Source: Bactericera cockerelli (lineage: Eukaryota > Arthropoda > Insecta > Hemiptera > Triozidae). From it: a stretch of DNA of 64,000 bases. The stretch is from contig CM044959.1 of assembly GCA_024516035.1 (NCBI GenBank), forward strand, positions 24,004,933 to 24,068,932, read 5' to 3'. Positions 1 to 9,413 of this stretch are shown one piece after another; position 1 is the stretch's first letter, and the number at the start of each line of letters is the position of its first letter. A program made the translations under genes and the position numbers. The notes beneath the pieces are model-generated. The model saw only the letters and a program-made list of their open reading frames with translations. It did not search any database and had not been told where the DNA came from.

Positions 1-1
1 C

Positions 2-2320
2 TTACAATTAAACGAAATATTAAACGCTAACAATCTCGATAGTATCAACAATATACAAAACAAACATGGGACAACATTAGATTTAATACTGTGCGATAAA
101 ACACTAACACAAAAAATAAATATTTGCAGAGAAAAAGGACTAGTAAACCCAGATGATTATCACCCACCCATCAAAATAACCTATAAGAAGGAAACCAATA
201 TAATTAAAAAGAAAAACATTATACCAACAAGAATTTACAATATAAATAAAGCTAACTGGACAAAAATTAAAGAAGACTATTCAGATTTAAACTGGTCCTC
301 TTTATACAATACCAAAAATACAGATGAATGTTTTAAAATATTCTATGATAACATATACAACATTCTTAATAAACACATACCTAATCAAAAAACACATAAA
401 AAAATGTATCCACAGTGGTGGTCTAAAACCACTATAAGACATTTCCTAAAAAAACAAAGAGATAAACAAAAACCTACATATACAAAAATTCATGAAGACA
501 GAAAAAAAGTAACAGTAAAAACTTTTCAAGAAAATGTTGAAAAAGACTTTAATAAGTACATAAAAAACACAGTAAGTGAACTAAAAACAAAACCCAAAAA
601 ATTTTGGCGGTACATTAAAACTAAAAGGAAGTTTTTCACACCCAAATCTTTCATTGTAGAAGGTACATTAACATCTGATGAAACCACTATTGCAAATGGA
701 TTCGCAAATTATTTTGGATCTGTCTATATAAAAAGCTCATCTACTACAGACCAACCAACAAACCCAACATTTACATCCAACCTACATATACACTTGTCTA
801 ATGTCACTAATAAAGAGATAAAACATGCTATAAAAATATTACCAACGAACAAAGTACCCGGGCCTGATCACATACATCCCAAAATTATAAAGAATCTACA
901 ATCGCTAATATTACCAGAATTAAATTACTTATTTAACATATCAATAAAAAATAACTATTTCCCAAATGTCCTCAAAACATCGATTATCACACCCGTTCCA
1001 AAGACTGGAAACCTACAGATGATGAATAATTATAGACCTATAACAACACTAAATACAATAGCAAAAATATTTGAAAATATATTATACGCCAAAATCCATG
1101 ATAGCATAATGCAAAATATTACAACACAACAGCATGGTTTTCTCAAAAGACGATCAACAGAAACCAATCTATTAACAATGGAAATGAAAATTAAAAACGC
1201 TTTTAACAATAAACAACAACTAGATACAATATACACAGATATATCTAAATTTTTTGACCAAGTACAATTTTATGTTCTACTAAACAATATGAGGCGTTTT
1301 GGATTCTCCGATACTACCATAACATTTTTCAAAACATATTTATCTAATAGAACCATACAAATTAGATATGGAGATGCTCTTTCTCATCCAATCATACCAA
1401 CATCAGGTTTTCCACAAGGAAGTAAAATATCCAGTCTCTTCGCGATTATTATAATGAATGGAGTCATTGAAAAACTAAAATTTTCTGAAGCATTGATATT
1501 TGCAGATGACCTGAAGATATTCAAAACAATAACTTGTAAAGAAGATTGTCTCCATCTACAAGAAGATATACAAAATGCATATCTATGGACTACAGGAAAT
1601 GGCCTACAATTTAATATAGCAAAATGTGAACAAATACAATTCTGTAGAGGAAAAACTAAATTCCCTTATCAATACTATCTCGCTGGACAGCCATTGAAAC
1701 AAGTCTCTGAAAAAAAAGATCTAGGCGTAATATTCCAATCCAACGGACAATTCAACACACATATACAAACAACCATAAGCAACTGCTTTAAACGACTAGG
1801 ACTATTAAAAAGAAACTCATCTCAAATACAAGACATAGATACCATTTTATTGCTCTACACCTCATTAGTCCGTTCAAAATTAGAATACTGTGCAATCATT
1901 TGGGGCCCCCAAACAAAAACATGGTCCAAAGAAATTGAAAAAGTCCAAAAAAGATTTGCACAGCATCTATTTTTCATTGAAAACAAATTTTACCCTACCT
2001 ACCCTGAAGGAATCGCATATAAAGATTTAATTGAGCAACTTAACATTCAAACATTAGAAGAAAGAAGAGAAGGACAAAGAATAATATACCTACATAAACT
2101 ATTCAATAATAAGATTGACTGTCCTGAACTACTCTCCATGATAAACATTAAAGTCCCAGATACAAGATTAAGGAATAATGACTTCAAATTGTTTGAAAAT
2201 CCCAATCACATTAAATATACCTCATCATTACATACAATCTTGAAAACATTCAATGAAAAATACGAAATACTAGATATAGATATGCCTTATGACAAACTTC
2301 TGAAAGTTATAGGTAGATAA
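2..2320 (+). CDS. LINE ORF2: endonuclease C-terminus plus reverse transcriptase (5' partial)
   Basis: The frame is open from base 2 to the stop at 2318-2320; the ATG at 404 is internal. The start encodes the end of an APE-type endonuclease (LDLILCD, then DYHPPI where the family normally has SDHxPI). The reverse transcriptase follows with recognisable blocks: VPGPDHIHPK, YRPITTLN, QHGF, DISKFFDQV (motif A; usually SKAFD), SGFPQGS (motif B), IFADDLK (motif C, the catalytic DD pair) and KDLGV. A C-terminal block with LEYCAIIWG and EKVQKRF follows, as in jockey/CR1/I-type proteins. The enzyme would copy element RNA by target-primed reverse transcription. The catalytic Asp of the endonuclease SDH motif appears to be Tyr here, so nicking ability is doubtful. 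Confidence 0.9.
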   Translation, partial: LQLNEILNANNLDSINNIQNKHGTTLDLILCDKTLTQKINICREKGLVNPDDYHPPIKITYKKETNIIKKKNIIPTRIYNINKANWTKIKEDYSDLNWSSLYNTKNTDECFKIFYDNIYNILNKHIPNQKTHKKMYPQWWSKTTIRHFLKKQRDKQKPTYTKIHEDRKKVTVKTFQENVEKDFNKYIKNTVSELKTKPKKFWRYIKTKRKFFTPKSFIVEGTLTSDETTIANGFANYFGSVYIKSSSTTDQPTNPTFTSNLHIHLSNVTNKEIKHAIKILPTNKVPGPDHIHPKIIKNLQSLILPELNYLFNISIKNNYFPNVLKTSIITPVPKTGNLQMMNNYRPITTLNTIAKIFENILYAKIHDSIMQNITTQQHGFLKRRSTETNLLTMEMKIKNAFNNKQQLDTIYTDISKFFDQVQFYVLLNNMRRFGFSDTTITFFKTYLSNRTIQIRYGDALSHPIIPTSGFPQGSKISSLFAIIIMNGVIEKLKFSEALIFADDLKIFKTITCKEDCLHLQEDIQNAYLWTTGNGLQFNIAKCEQIQFCRGKTKFPYQYYLAGQPLKQVSEKKDLGVIFQSNGQFNTHIQTTISNCFKRLGLLKRNSSQIQDIDTILLLYTSLVRSKLEYCAIIWGPQTKTWSKEIEKVQKRFAQHLFFIENKFYPTYPEGIAYKDLIEQLNIQTLEERREGQRIIYLHKLFNNKIDCPELLSMINIKVPDTRLRNNDFKLFENPNHIKYTSSLHTILKTFNEKYEILDIDMPYDKLLKVIGR

Positions 2321-2487
2321 ATAAAAACCTGAATCAAACACAGGAAATTAGTTCATTTACACTGTTCACTTTAATAGTATAGTAGTAGTAGCATCTTAGA
2401 ATAGTGTATTAAGATAATATAAAATTGTATCTCGATGTTTTTCTCTTATGTAATGTAAACTATCCTCAATTTGAGAATATTATTATC

Positions 2488-2490
2488 TAA

Positions 2491-2521
<31 letters not shown>

Positions 2522-2523
2522 AA
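2488..2523 (+). repeat. TAAA microsatellite at the LINE 3' end
   Basis: About eight tandem TAAA units follow the LINE 3' UTR directly. The position suggests the simple-sequence tail of the element rather than an independent microsatellite. Confidence 0.8.
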
Positions 2524-5360
2524 AGTGCCCGACAAGTTTTGTTTACATTCTAAAGATAAGAGATACAATGTTGCCAAGTTAATTTTATTGCTAAATTTCT
2601 ACAAACTTCAAGAGCTATATTTTAAATTTAAAGAAATCCCTCAAATCATGTAAGACGAATTTATTTATTTAAAAAAATAATACTACACCGCCTGAACAGA
2701 ATTTTCTCTTGAGAATTTCATTTCAACACGTCTAATTTCATGATTTTTTTTAAAGTGGTTCCATAGTCAGGATCTTAAACAAGACCACCATTGTCCCTAT
2801 TTAAAAACTTCTTGGAACAACTAGATACCAGATTATCTTATTTGGCTCAATTTCGGTACCTACATTAAATAATTATTTCCGAGATTTGACTTCAATCGAG
2901 ATGTCCTTTTTAATACTACATATAGTTGACAAGATACATAAAATATAGTTAAAATTTATTGGTATCGGCTATCGTTTAGGAACTATGTACAAAACTAGAA
3001 CCCAAAAAATGAGAAATAATATCCAAAATTCCTGACACAAAATCCTGCTTTCCTAGCGCCTACGTTATTATTATTATTATTATTTTTAATATTACAAGAT
3101 TGTGCTAGATATGGGAGGCTAAATCATTGACTGGTTTCCTAGGTCTGGCATAATGCTACTGGCAACAATGTTAATATCAAAAACACATGACATCGCACAT
3201 GGTATGTGGCTTCGTGACATTTCGTATGAGGTCGTGTAGATAATGTAAACTGAATACAACTGAAGACTGTCCTCAGTAGCATATTACATAGATATAGTTC
3301 TTGCCTAATATTTCATGATACCTACTTGGAAATACTCAACTCTGATTGGTTGATTCAAGGACAACTGAAGACAATTTCGAATTGTCTTCACATTTGGTGT
3401 TCTCCTTGGAAAGTAACATGAAATGTTAAGCAGCATTGATCTATTTTACACAAAGCTTACTCTTTTTCTTTTTTTTTTTCTTTGAGTTGGATCAATTGTG
3501 CCATGTTCAAGGGATTATGAGTAGTGTTTTCACTGTTCAAAATTAGGTGAAAATGTCTTCAGTGTCTTCACCCGACGAGCCGCCACTGGTATTATGTGAA
3601 CTCTTGTGAGCTCTGATGAGATTAATCAACTAGTAGTGTATGCCTAATTGTGTACAGGTAACGAGCTGTAGGATACTTTTCACGTAGGCACGTTTTCTAT
3701 TTTTTCAAAATTTTGATTAAAATGTCTCAGCTATAACCTTCCTCGCCTTCAAGACATTTTCGTCCGGAAATTAAAATAAAAATTGAAAGGGAAATGGCGT
3801 GAAATAATTTGTATTTTTCGGTGGAGAAAAAGTGAGAAGTTGATTTATAAAGTGAAACAAGAGAAAACAATGACGGGGAAACTTGAAAGAAAAAAAAAAG
3901 AAATTAAAATCCCTCTTCGTATTTTTTGGTTATGAAGCGAACAGTGTAAGAAAAACGATAAATCGCTTGTGAAATATTTTCATCTATTCTTAATATATAT
4001 TTCTCTGTCTACTTTTTCTTGGAACGTAGCTCATCTATGGCTTTAGCCTAGAATTGAAACAAAAAGTTATCATGTGCTTGGAGTAAAAAGTCCATTTCTT
4101 AATTAACAAAATTCGAAAATAAATAAACTTAGAAGTGTGATTTCAAGAAACTGCATTAGAAAGGAACTAAAAGAAAGTAATATTCCCGACTTGAGCAGGA
4201 GGCATGGCCGAACCCACGGCCACGGTGCCCATAGCATGAAGAGGACTACTAGAAATGATTAGCAACAAAATGTAATGGAGTGCTAAAATGCTAATTACAT
4301 TATTCTCTGTTCCTTTTTTTTACGACGCTAAAGTTAATGGTTTTCGCAATTAAACGAAATAACAATTATTACAGCAGAGGGAGAGAAGGATGGAATGACG
4401 GAAAATAACTTGGTTTCTTCATTTCATTATTTATTTTTTATGCACACTGAAATTACATTTCACCGCCCAGAGGTGTGCTTGTGAAAATTTGTGGCATTAC
4501 CTTAATTCCAATGCATGAAGTCAGAGACTTTTTTTACACTTGAGGTGGTAATGTGGATTGGATAAAAATGGCTCGGCCATTAATTTAATTCCAAAAACTG
4601 AGATCATTTAAAAAAAGTCGTCATTTTGTTGGGGGGTGACAGTTCACAATTATAAACTTTAATTATTTGAGAAAAAAAAACTCAGTTTTAGATAATGAAG
4701 TAGCAATTTTTTAAAATACCCAGATGAATTTTGAAGAGAAATGTCGTCAGCACATGAACGGATGCGTTGAAGTTTTCAATTTCACCAGGTTGAAGTTTTT
4801 GAAATGATGTGTGTTGACCACTTGGCTCAACCGATGCTCTTCTTGTGAATGTTAAACGTTGATAATAGTTTGATCGAAGTCAAGAAATTGACAAAGTTGA
4901 AGTATAGATCAATTTTTGAGAGTCACTACAAATAAAAACAATTAAAATGAAAAACATCGGAGAAGGTCGCACGTCTTTTATTTAGAAAAAGTTCTATCGT
5001 CTTCGGCTAGAAAGGAAAACTACTCATTAAATAAATCGACAAGCCATAGAAATAAAGTGCTAATTCAGGAAATATATATTTCACAGCAAACATTAATCTT
5101 ACGTTAGTGGAAATATAACCTGAGGCAGTTCCTTCACATAATATGCTTGTTGTACATCAATAAGATAAATTCACATGTGCAGTGTGCACGTCAATCAATA
5201 AGATAACTACAAAATATTGATTATTTTTATTTGTTACTCAAGATTTTTACAAGGAACCGTAAAATTTTGTCCGATAAGAAAACAGATAACCACCTGTGGT
5301 TTTACTCAATGTCTAATTATTATGACTAGAATATCTTCTATTTAGTTTTTGATAAGAAAC
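2524..5360. other. Intergenic stretch without recognised genes
   Basis: No coding pattern, tRNA or clear transposon terminus was seen. There is a short ATT run near 3066-3090 and several homopolymer runs. The last part presumably holds the promoter of the carboxypeptidase gene. Confidence 0.6.
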
Positions 5361-5367
5361 TATAAAT
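5361..5367 (+). promoter_or_regulatory. Possible TATA box of the carboxypeptidase gene
   Basis: TATAAAT lies about 155 bases before the chosen start codon. Transcription starting some 30 bases downstream would leave a 5' UTR of about 130 bases. No clear insect initiator was found at the expected distance, so this rests on the TATA match alone. Confidence 0.3.
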
Positions 5368-5520
5368 CGTATAATCAGACATCTTTTACTTCGTTGTCGT
5401 GATGTGTTAGAAGCAAAACAGTGCCAATACAATACTCCAATAAATCTGCACTAAAGTGTGTATGTTCTTTTAAAACAAGAGTGAAATTTACCTTAATTTT
5501 GCACATTTTTGAAATAAACA

Positions 5521-7943
5521 ATGAATTATTTTAGTGTGATCAATGTATTATTATTAGTTTACAAATTTAAAGAAAGTTCTTTCGTATCTTGTGATCTCAT
5601 ACCTGCTGAAGTGAGTGATGTTTCAGTCAGAGCGGAAAATGTAAAATCAGTAGACGGGTTCAGGTTCGATTCCAGAGGAAGTTACTATAATGAAGAGGAA
5701 ACTGGCACTAAAGGTGGTGAATATTATAAGTTAACAAATAGTGACCTCTTCGATATACCGGAGGACATCTTGGGGCAATCGCTACATATCGGATCCCCTC
5801 ACCTTGGAGTCCACTCTGGGGACGAGGATGAGCTGGTCATTGTTCCTAGTCCCTATTATGACGACACTTCCGAGGACCTTGACACAATAGAAATGGAAAT
5901 TGAGAGAGAAAACGAAGAATGGCTCTATGACAACGAAAAAATCGACACAGGTAATTCTAAATATTCTCGTAGGTGAATCTGGTATTGTGTAATCTAATTC
6001 AAATTTTGTTATCTATATTTTTTTAACTTTAACCTAAGTAGGTACTCGAAACTTTTTAGTCACTTTGAGCTTTTGAGTCTGGCTGGGGGACTATAAACAG
6101 GGAGTAGACCAGCAATCTGGCTGGGGGACTATAAACAGGGAGTAGACCAGTATTGGGTTGGTGCTGGAGGCCCTTGTCAATTATTAGCCTCCTTGTAAAG
6201 ACAGTGGTAGAAGTGCTGAGTCATTCCTCCACTGTCGGACTACTATCGTTCACGATGACGCCACCCTATGATGATGAGCTTTTGAGGACTTAGCTTCGAC
6301 GTTGCATTTAAACGATTACGAACCCAGGGAGGGAATGAACAAGAGTAAGCAATAATATCAGCTTTCGAAATAAATAATACATGAAGCTAATACCACAAGT
6401 AAGCTAAAATTTACGAGTATTTTTATACACAAAACCGGCTCAAACTATTATTAATCCCTTTTCAGAAAACGATATCACAAACCTCAACGACAACAAAATA
6501 TATAAACTGGATGACGATGTAGAAGAATATTCACAATCAAGTCCGAGGGAAAGCAGCAATATTAGTATCACTAATAACAATTATTTTGAACACGTGATCA
6601 AAAATGAAGCACAATTCATTGAGAAAATGAATGCAGACAAAATCCCGGAGAAACGGATAGAGCCTCTCTTCCTCACACCATTTGCATATTCCAGCTACTA
6701 CTTGATAGGCCAGAACTTGGCCGCTGTCAAACCATTCGTAGGGGACGTGAGAAGCTACTCCGGCTACCTGACAGTAGATGCACGCTTCCACTCTAACTTG
6801 TTCTTCTGGTACTTCCCTTGTGAGCGTCCGGACGCTACGGAGCGTCCTGTGTTGCTATGGTTACAAGGCGGCCCGGGGGCCAGCAGTCTGTTTGGCCTCT
6901 TCTACGAGAATGGCCCTTACAAGCTTGTGAACGGAAAGATTCACAGGAACCAGGACACGTGGACCACGGCATACAATGTTCTCTACATCGACAATCCTGT
7001 AGGGACAGGGTTCAGCTTCACGACAGCCCAGGGCTATGCAAGGAATCAAACCATCATAGGCAAACACATGTACGAGGGCCTCAAACAGTTCTTCCACCTG
7101 TTCCCTGAGCTGAGGGACAATGACTTCTACATCACCGGAGAGTCGTACGCGGGGAAATACATCCCGAGTGCTGCCCTCGAGATACACAAACAGAACCTCA
7201 TGTCGCACTTCAAGATCAACCTGAAAGGTCTGTTCATCGGGAACGGCCTGATAGACCCCCTGAGCATGCTCTCCTACAGCGAGTACCTGTTCCACCTGGG
7301 CCTGCTGGACGAGCCACAGAGGGAGCTGTTTGCCAGGGAAGAGGAGAAAATAAAAGTTCACATCCAACAGAGACAGTGGCGGCGGGCAGGCGACACGTTC
7401 GAGAACTTGTTCTTCTCTTCCAGAGCTAACACAACCAAGGGCCCCAACTTTGCGGGTATCACGGGGTTCCACCAGCACTACAACCTCAACGGGTTGGACT
7501 TCAACACCCGAGAGTTCCGCCCCTTCCTGAATGATGTCTCTGTGAGGGAGCGACTGCATGTGGGGTACCTCAAGTTCAACGACGGCGCGGAGGTGGGGGA
7601 GGCACTGCTGGCAGATCTCATGAAGAGTGTCCTGGACAAGGTGAACATCCTAGTGGAGAACTACCGGGTGGTCCTGTACTACGGCCAACTGGACATCATC
7701 TGCCCGTACCGGGTGAGCGAGCCATTCTTCAGCAACATTGAGTTCCGGCACGCGTACGAGTACCACAGGGCGGGGAGGCAGGTGTGGAGGAGGGAGAGAC
7801 AGGACGGGCAGGACGATGTGGTGGGGTACATTAGGGAGGCTCACAACCTCGTGGAGGTGCTGGTGAGGAATGCAGGCCACATGGTGCCGCGGGACCAGCC
7901 GCGCCTCATGATGGACTTGCTCAGGAAGTACATAGGCTCCTGA
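5521..7943 (+). CDS. Secreted serine carboxypeptidase (peptidase S10, CPVL / venom-carboxypeptidase type), 2 exons
   Basis: Exon 1 is 5521-5950 (donor GTAATT), exon 2 is 6466-7943 (acceptor TTTTCAG). The junction is phase 1 and the 1908 coding bases give 635 aa. S10 enzymes remove C-terminal residues from peptides in lysosomes or secretions. Visible catalytic parts: oxyanion GGPG at 278-281, nucleophile Ser370 in ITGESYAGKY, Asp553 in GQLDIICPY and His615 in NAGHMVP, so the triad is complete. The N-terminus begins with a weakly hydrophobic stretch (INVLLLVYKF) that could be a signal peptide. A highly acidic region rich in D, E, S and Y follows, to about residue 190, which ordinary family members lack; it may be a propeptide. 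The C-terminus LRKYIGS is encoded by the first unit of the minisatellite that follows. Family assignment is certain; the natural substrate is unknown. Confidence 0.93.
6078..6153 (+). repeat. 38-bp tandem duplication in the carboxypeptidase intron
   Basis: Two nearly identical copies of a 38-bp unit starting TCTGGCTGGGGGACTATAAA lie side by side at 6078 and 6116. They sit in the only intron of the carboxypeptidase gene, and no function is evident. Confidence 0.9.
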
Positions 7944-8227
7944 TTGTACATAGGCTCCTGATTGTACATAGGCTCCTGATTGTACATAGGCTCCTGATTG
8001 TACATAGGATCCTGATTGTACATAGGATCCTGATTGTACATAGGATCCTGATTGTACATAGGATCCTGATTGTACATAGGCTCCTGATTGTACATAGGCT
8101 CCTGATTGTACATAGGCTCCTGATTGTACATAGGCTCCTGATTGTACATAGAATCCTGATTGTACATAGGCTCCTGATTGTACATAGGCTCCTGATTGTA
8201 CATAGGCTCCAGAATGTACATACACAT
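7928..8227 (+). repeat. 18-bp minisatellite starting across the carboxypeptidase stop codon
   Basis: Sixteen full units of GTACATAGGCTCCTGATT, spaced exactly 18 bases from 7928 to 8215, are followed by a partial unit. Units at 8000, 8018, 8036 and 8054 read GGATCC instead of GGCTCC, and the unit at 8144 reads GAATCC. Unit 1 supplies the last codons (Y-I-G-S) and the TGA stop. Because 18 is divisible by three, every later unit repeats the same in-frame stop. The complementary strand has no stop in any frame across the array, which makes three spurious reverse reading frames. Confidence 0.97.
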
Positions 8228-8401
8228 AATGTATGCACACAGTATGTTACAGCTCAGACGTAACATACATCTGTCACGATCTTAGTGAACATCTTAATTG
8301 CTCATCACACGTCATTAGCACCCAAGAGCACGGCGTTACTTTGTTTTCATTTCTCTTGCCCGAACAATTGACTGTCCGAATGCATCTTTACATGGCAAAA
8401 T

Positions 8402-8407
8402 AATAAA
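8402..8407 (+). terminator. Polyadenylation signal AATAAA of the carboxypeptidase gene
   Basis: This canonical hexamer lies about 460 bases after the stop codon. If used, it places the 18-bp minisatellite entirely in the 3' UTR. Confidence 0.5.
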
Positions 8408-8454
8408 CATAGTTTTATGAGGAGTGGGATTTAGCTGTCATTCTTTTTCAATAA

Positions 8455-9079
8455 CAAAAAAATCTGGTGTAAACATCACACGACTTTCCTTATCATATTA
8501 GGAATGGAAACAGGACCAAAAGCCACTGGTGACTCAAAGGTAACAGTGAGCTAAAAATCAAAGCCAAATTCGTAATCAGCACCTCAAAATCATTGGATTT
8601 GATATGTCACAATCCCCATCTAGGATGAATAATAAAAAAGTTAGTCTGAGCGGGTCCCCCCCAAAATACCGGTAAATTGGGGCCGAGGTCCAAAAAGTTC
8701 AAGATATCAAAAAAATAATAAGAAGAGACCCCCATTATTTTTTTAATCTAAGAAAATGTTGTTCTGTAATTTTTTTTGTATCTTTAACCAATTCATAGAA
8801 GCGGCGCTTGCGGCCAATATTTGCGGCCGATTTCAACCAAAAGTTTCGTGGTTCGTCTGGTGTATAAAATTGATTTGCATACCAAATTTCAAGTCTCTAG
8901 CTCTTACCGTTCTTGAGATATCCTGTTCACAGACAGACAGACAGACGCACTGACCAATGGCTGAAAACAACTTTTTTGGTATCCTGAGGCTATGATTCGT
9001 CCAGAAATGTGAAAAACTGGGTAGGTCAAATTTTCGACGAATACAATACTTTCCTTATTATAGGATAAGGAAAGTAAAA
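8455..9079 (+). mobile_element. Helentron-like nonautonomous element (HINE/DINE-1 type), copy 1
   Basis: It begins near AATCTGGTGTAAACATCACA and ends just after a perfect hairpin: TACTTTCCTTAT (9047-9058) with ATAAGGAAAGTA (9065-9076). The 5' end carries ACTTTCCTTAT inverted relative to the 3' stem arm, giving subterminal inverted repeats, and a CAGA microsatellite lies inside. This layout matches nonautonomous Helentrons. Two further copies lie at about 27495 and 51890. There is no coding capacity. The class is inferred from structure only. Confidence 0.65.
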
Positions 9080-9413
9080 ATTCCGAGCACATTACCAAAT
9101 AGTTATGTCTGTTGATGATATAAAGAGAAGTAGATTTTCTTTCATGCCTTTTAGTACATTGCTAGTATTATTCATTTCAACTATAATAAAAATTACAGGA
9201 ACTGTACAAACTGAACGATTTGATACGCACCAAACTACTCCGGTGAAGAATCTACATGATTGTCGGTGTCGATTAGCAATCGTAAGATTCATGGGACAAA
9301 TCAGTACCGATGAAAATATGTGATAAATTCCACTCCAACTCCTTTCCTCTTTACCTGTTTTTACACAAGCAGGACGGGAGATGGGCCACTGCTCTCCAGA
9401 CAGCACTAGGGAC

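Larger units (their letters stand above)
1..2523 (+). mobile_element. LINE (non-LTR retrotransposon), 5' end beyond the window
   Basis: The segment carries the end of an endonuclease domain, a full reverse transcriptase and a short 3' UTR, and finishes in a TAAA-type simple repeat at about 2488-2523. That order and tail are typical of non-LTR elements of the jockey/CR1 group. The frame is open over the whole visible part, so the copy is fairly young. The left end, and therefore any target-site duplication, lies outside the window. The clade assignment is by motif style only. Confidence 0.9.

Noticed and set aside
6861..7559. 232-codon minus-strand ORF
   Set aside because: It lies exactly antisense to the carboxypeptidase catalytic domain and is a shadow of its codon usage.
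7841..8266. Minus-strand ORF with NQEPMY repeats
   Set aside because: It is the reverse complement of the 18-bp minisatellite; all three frames are open for arithmetic reasons and it has no independent support.
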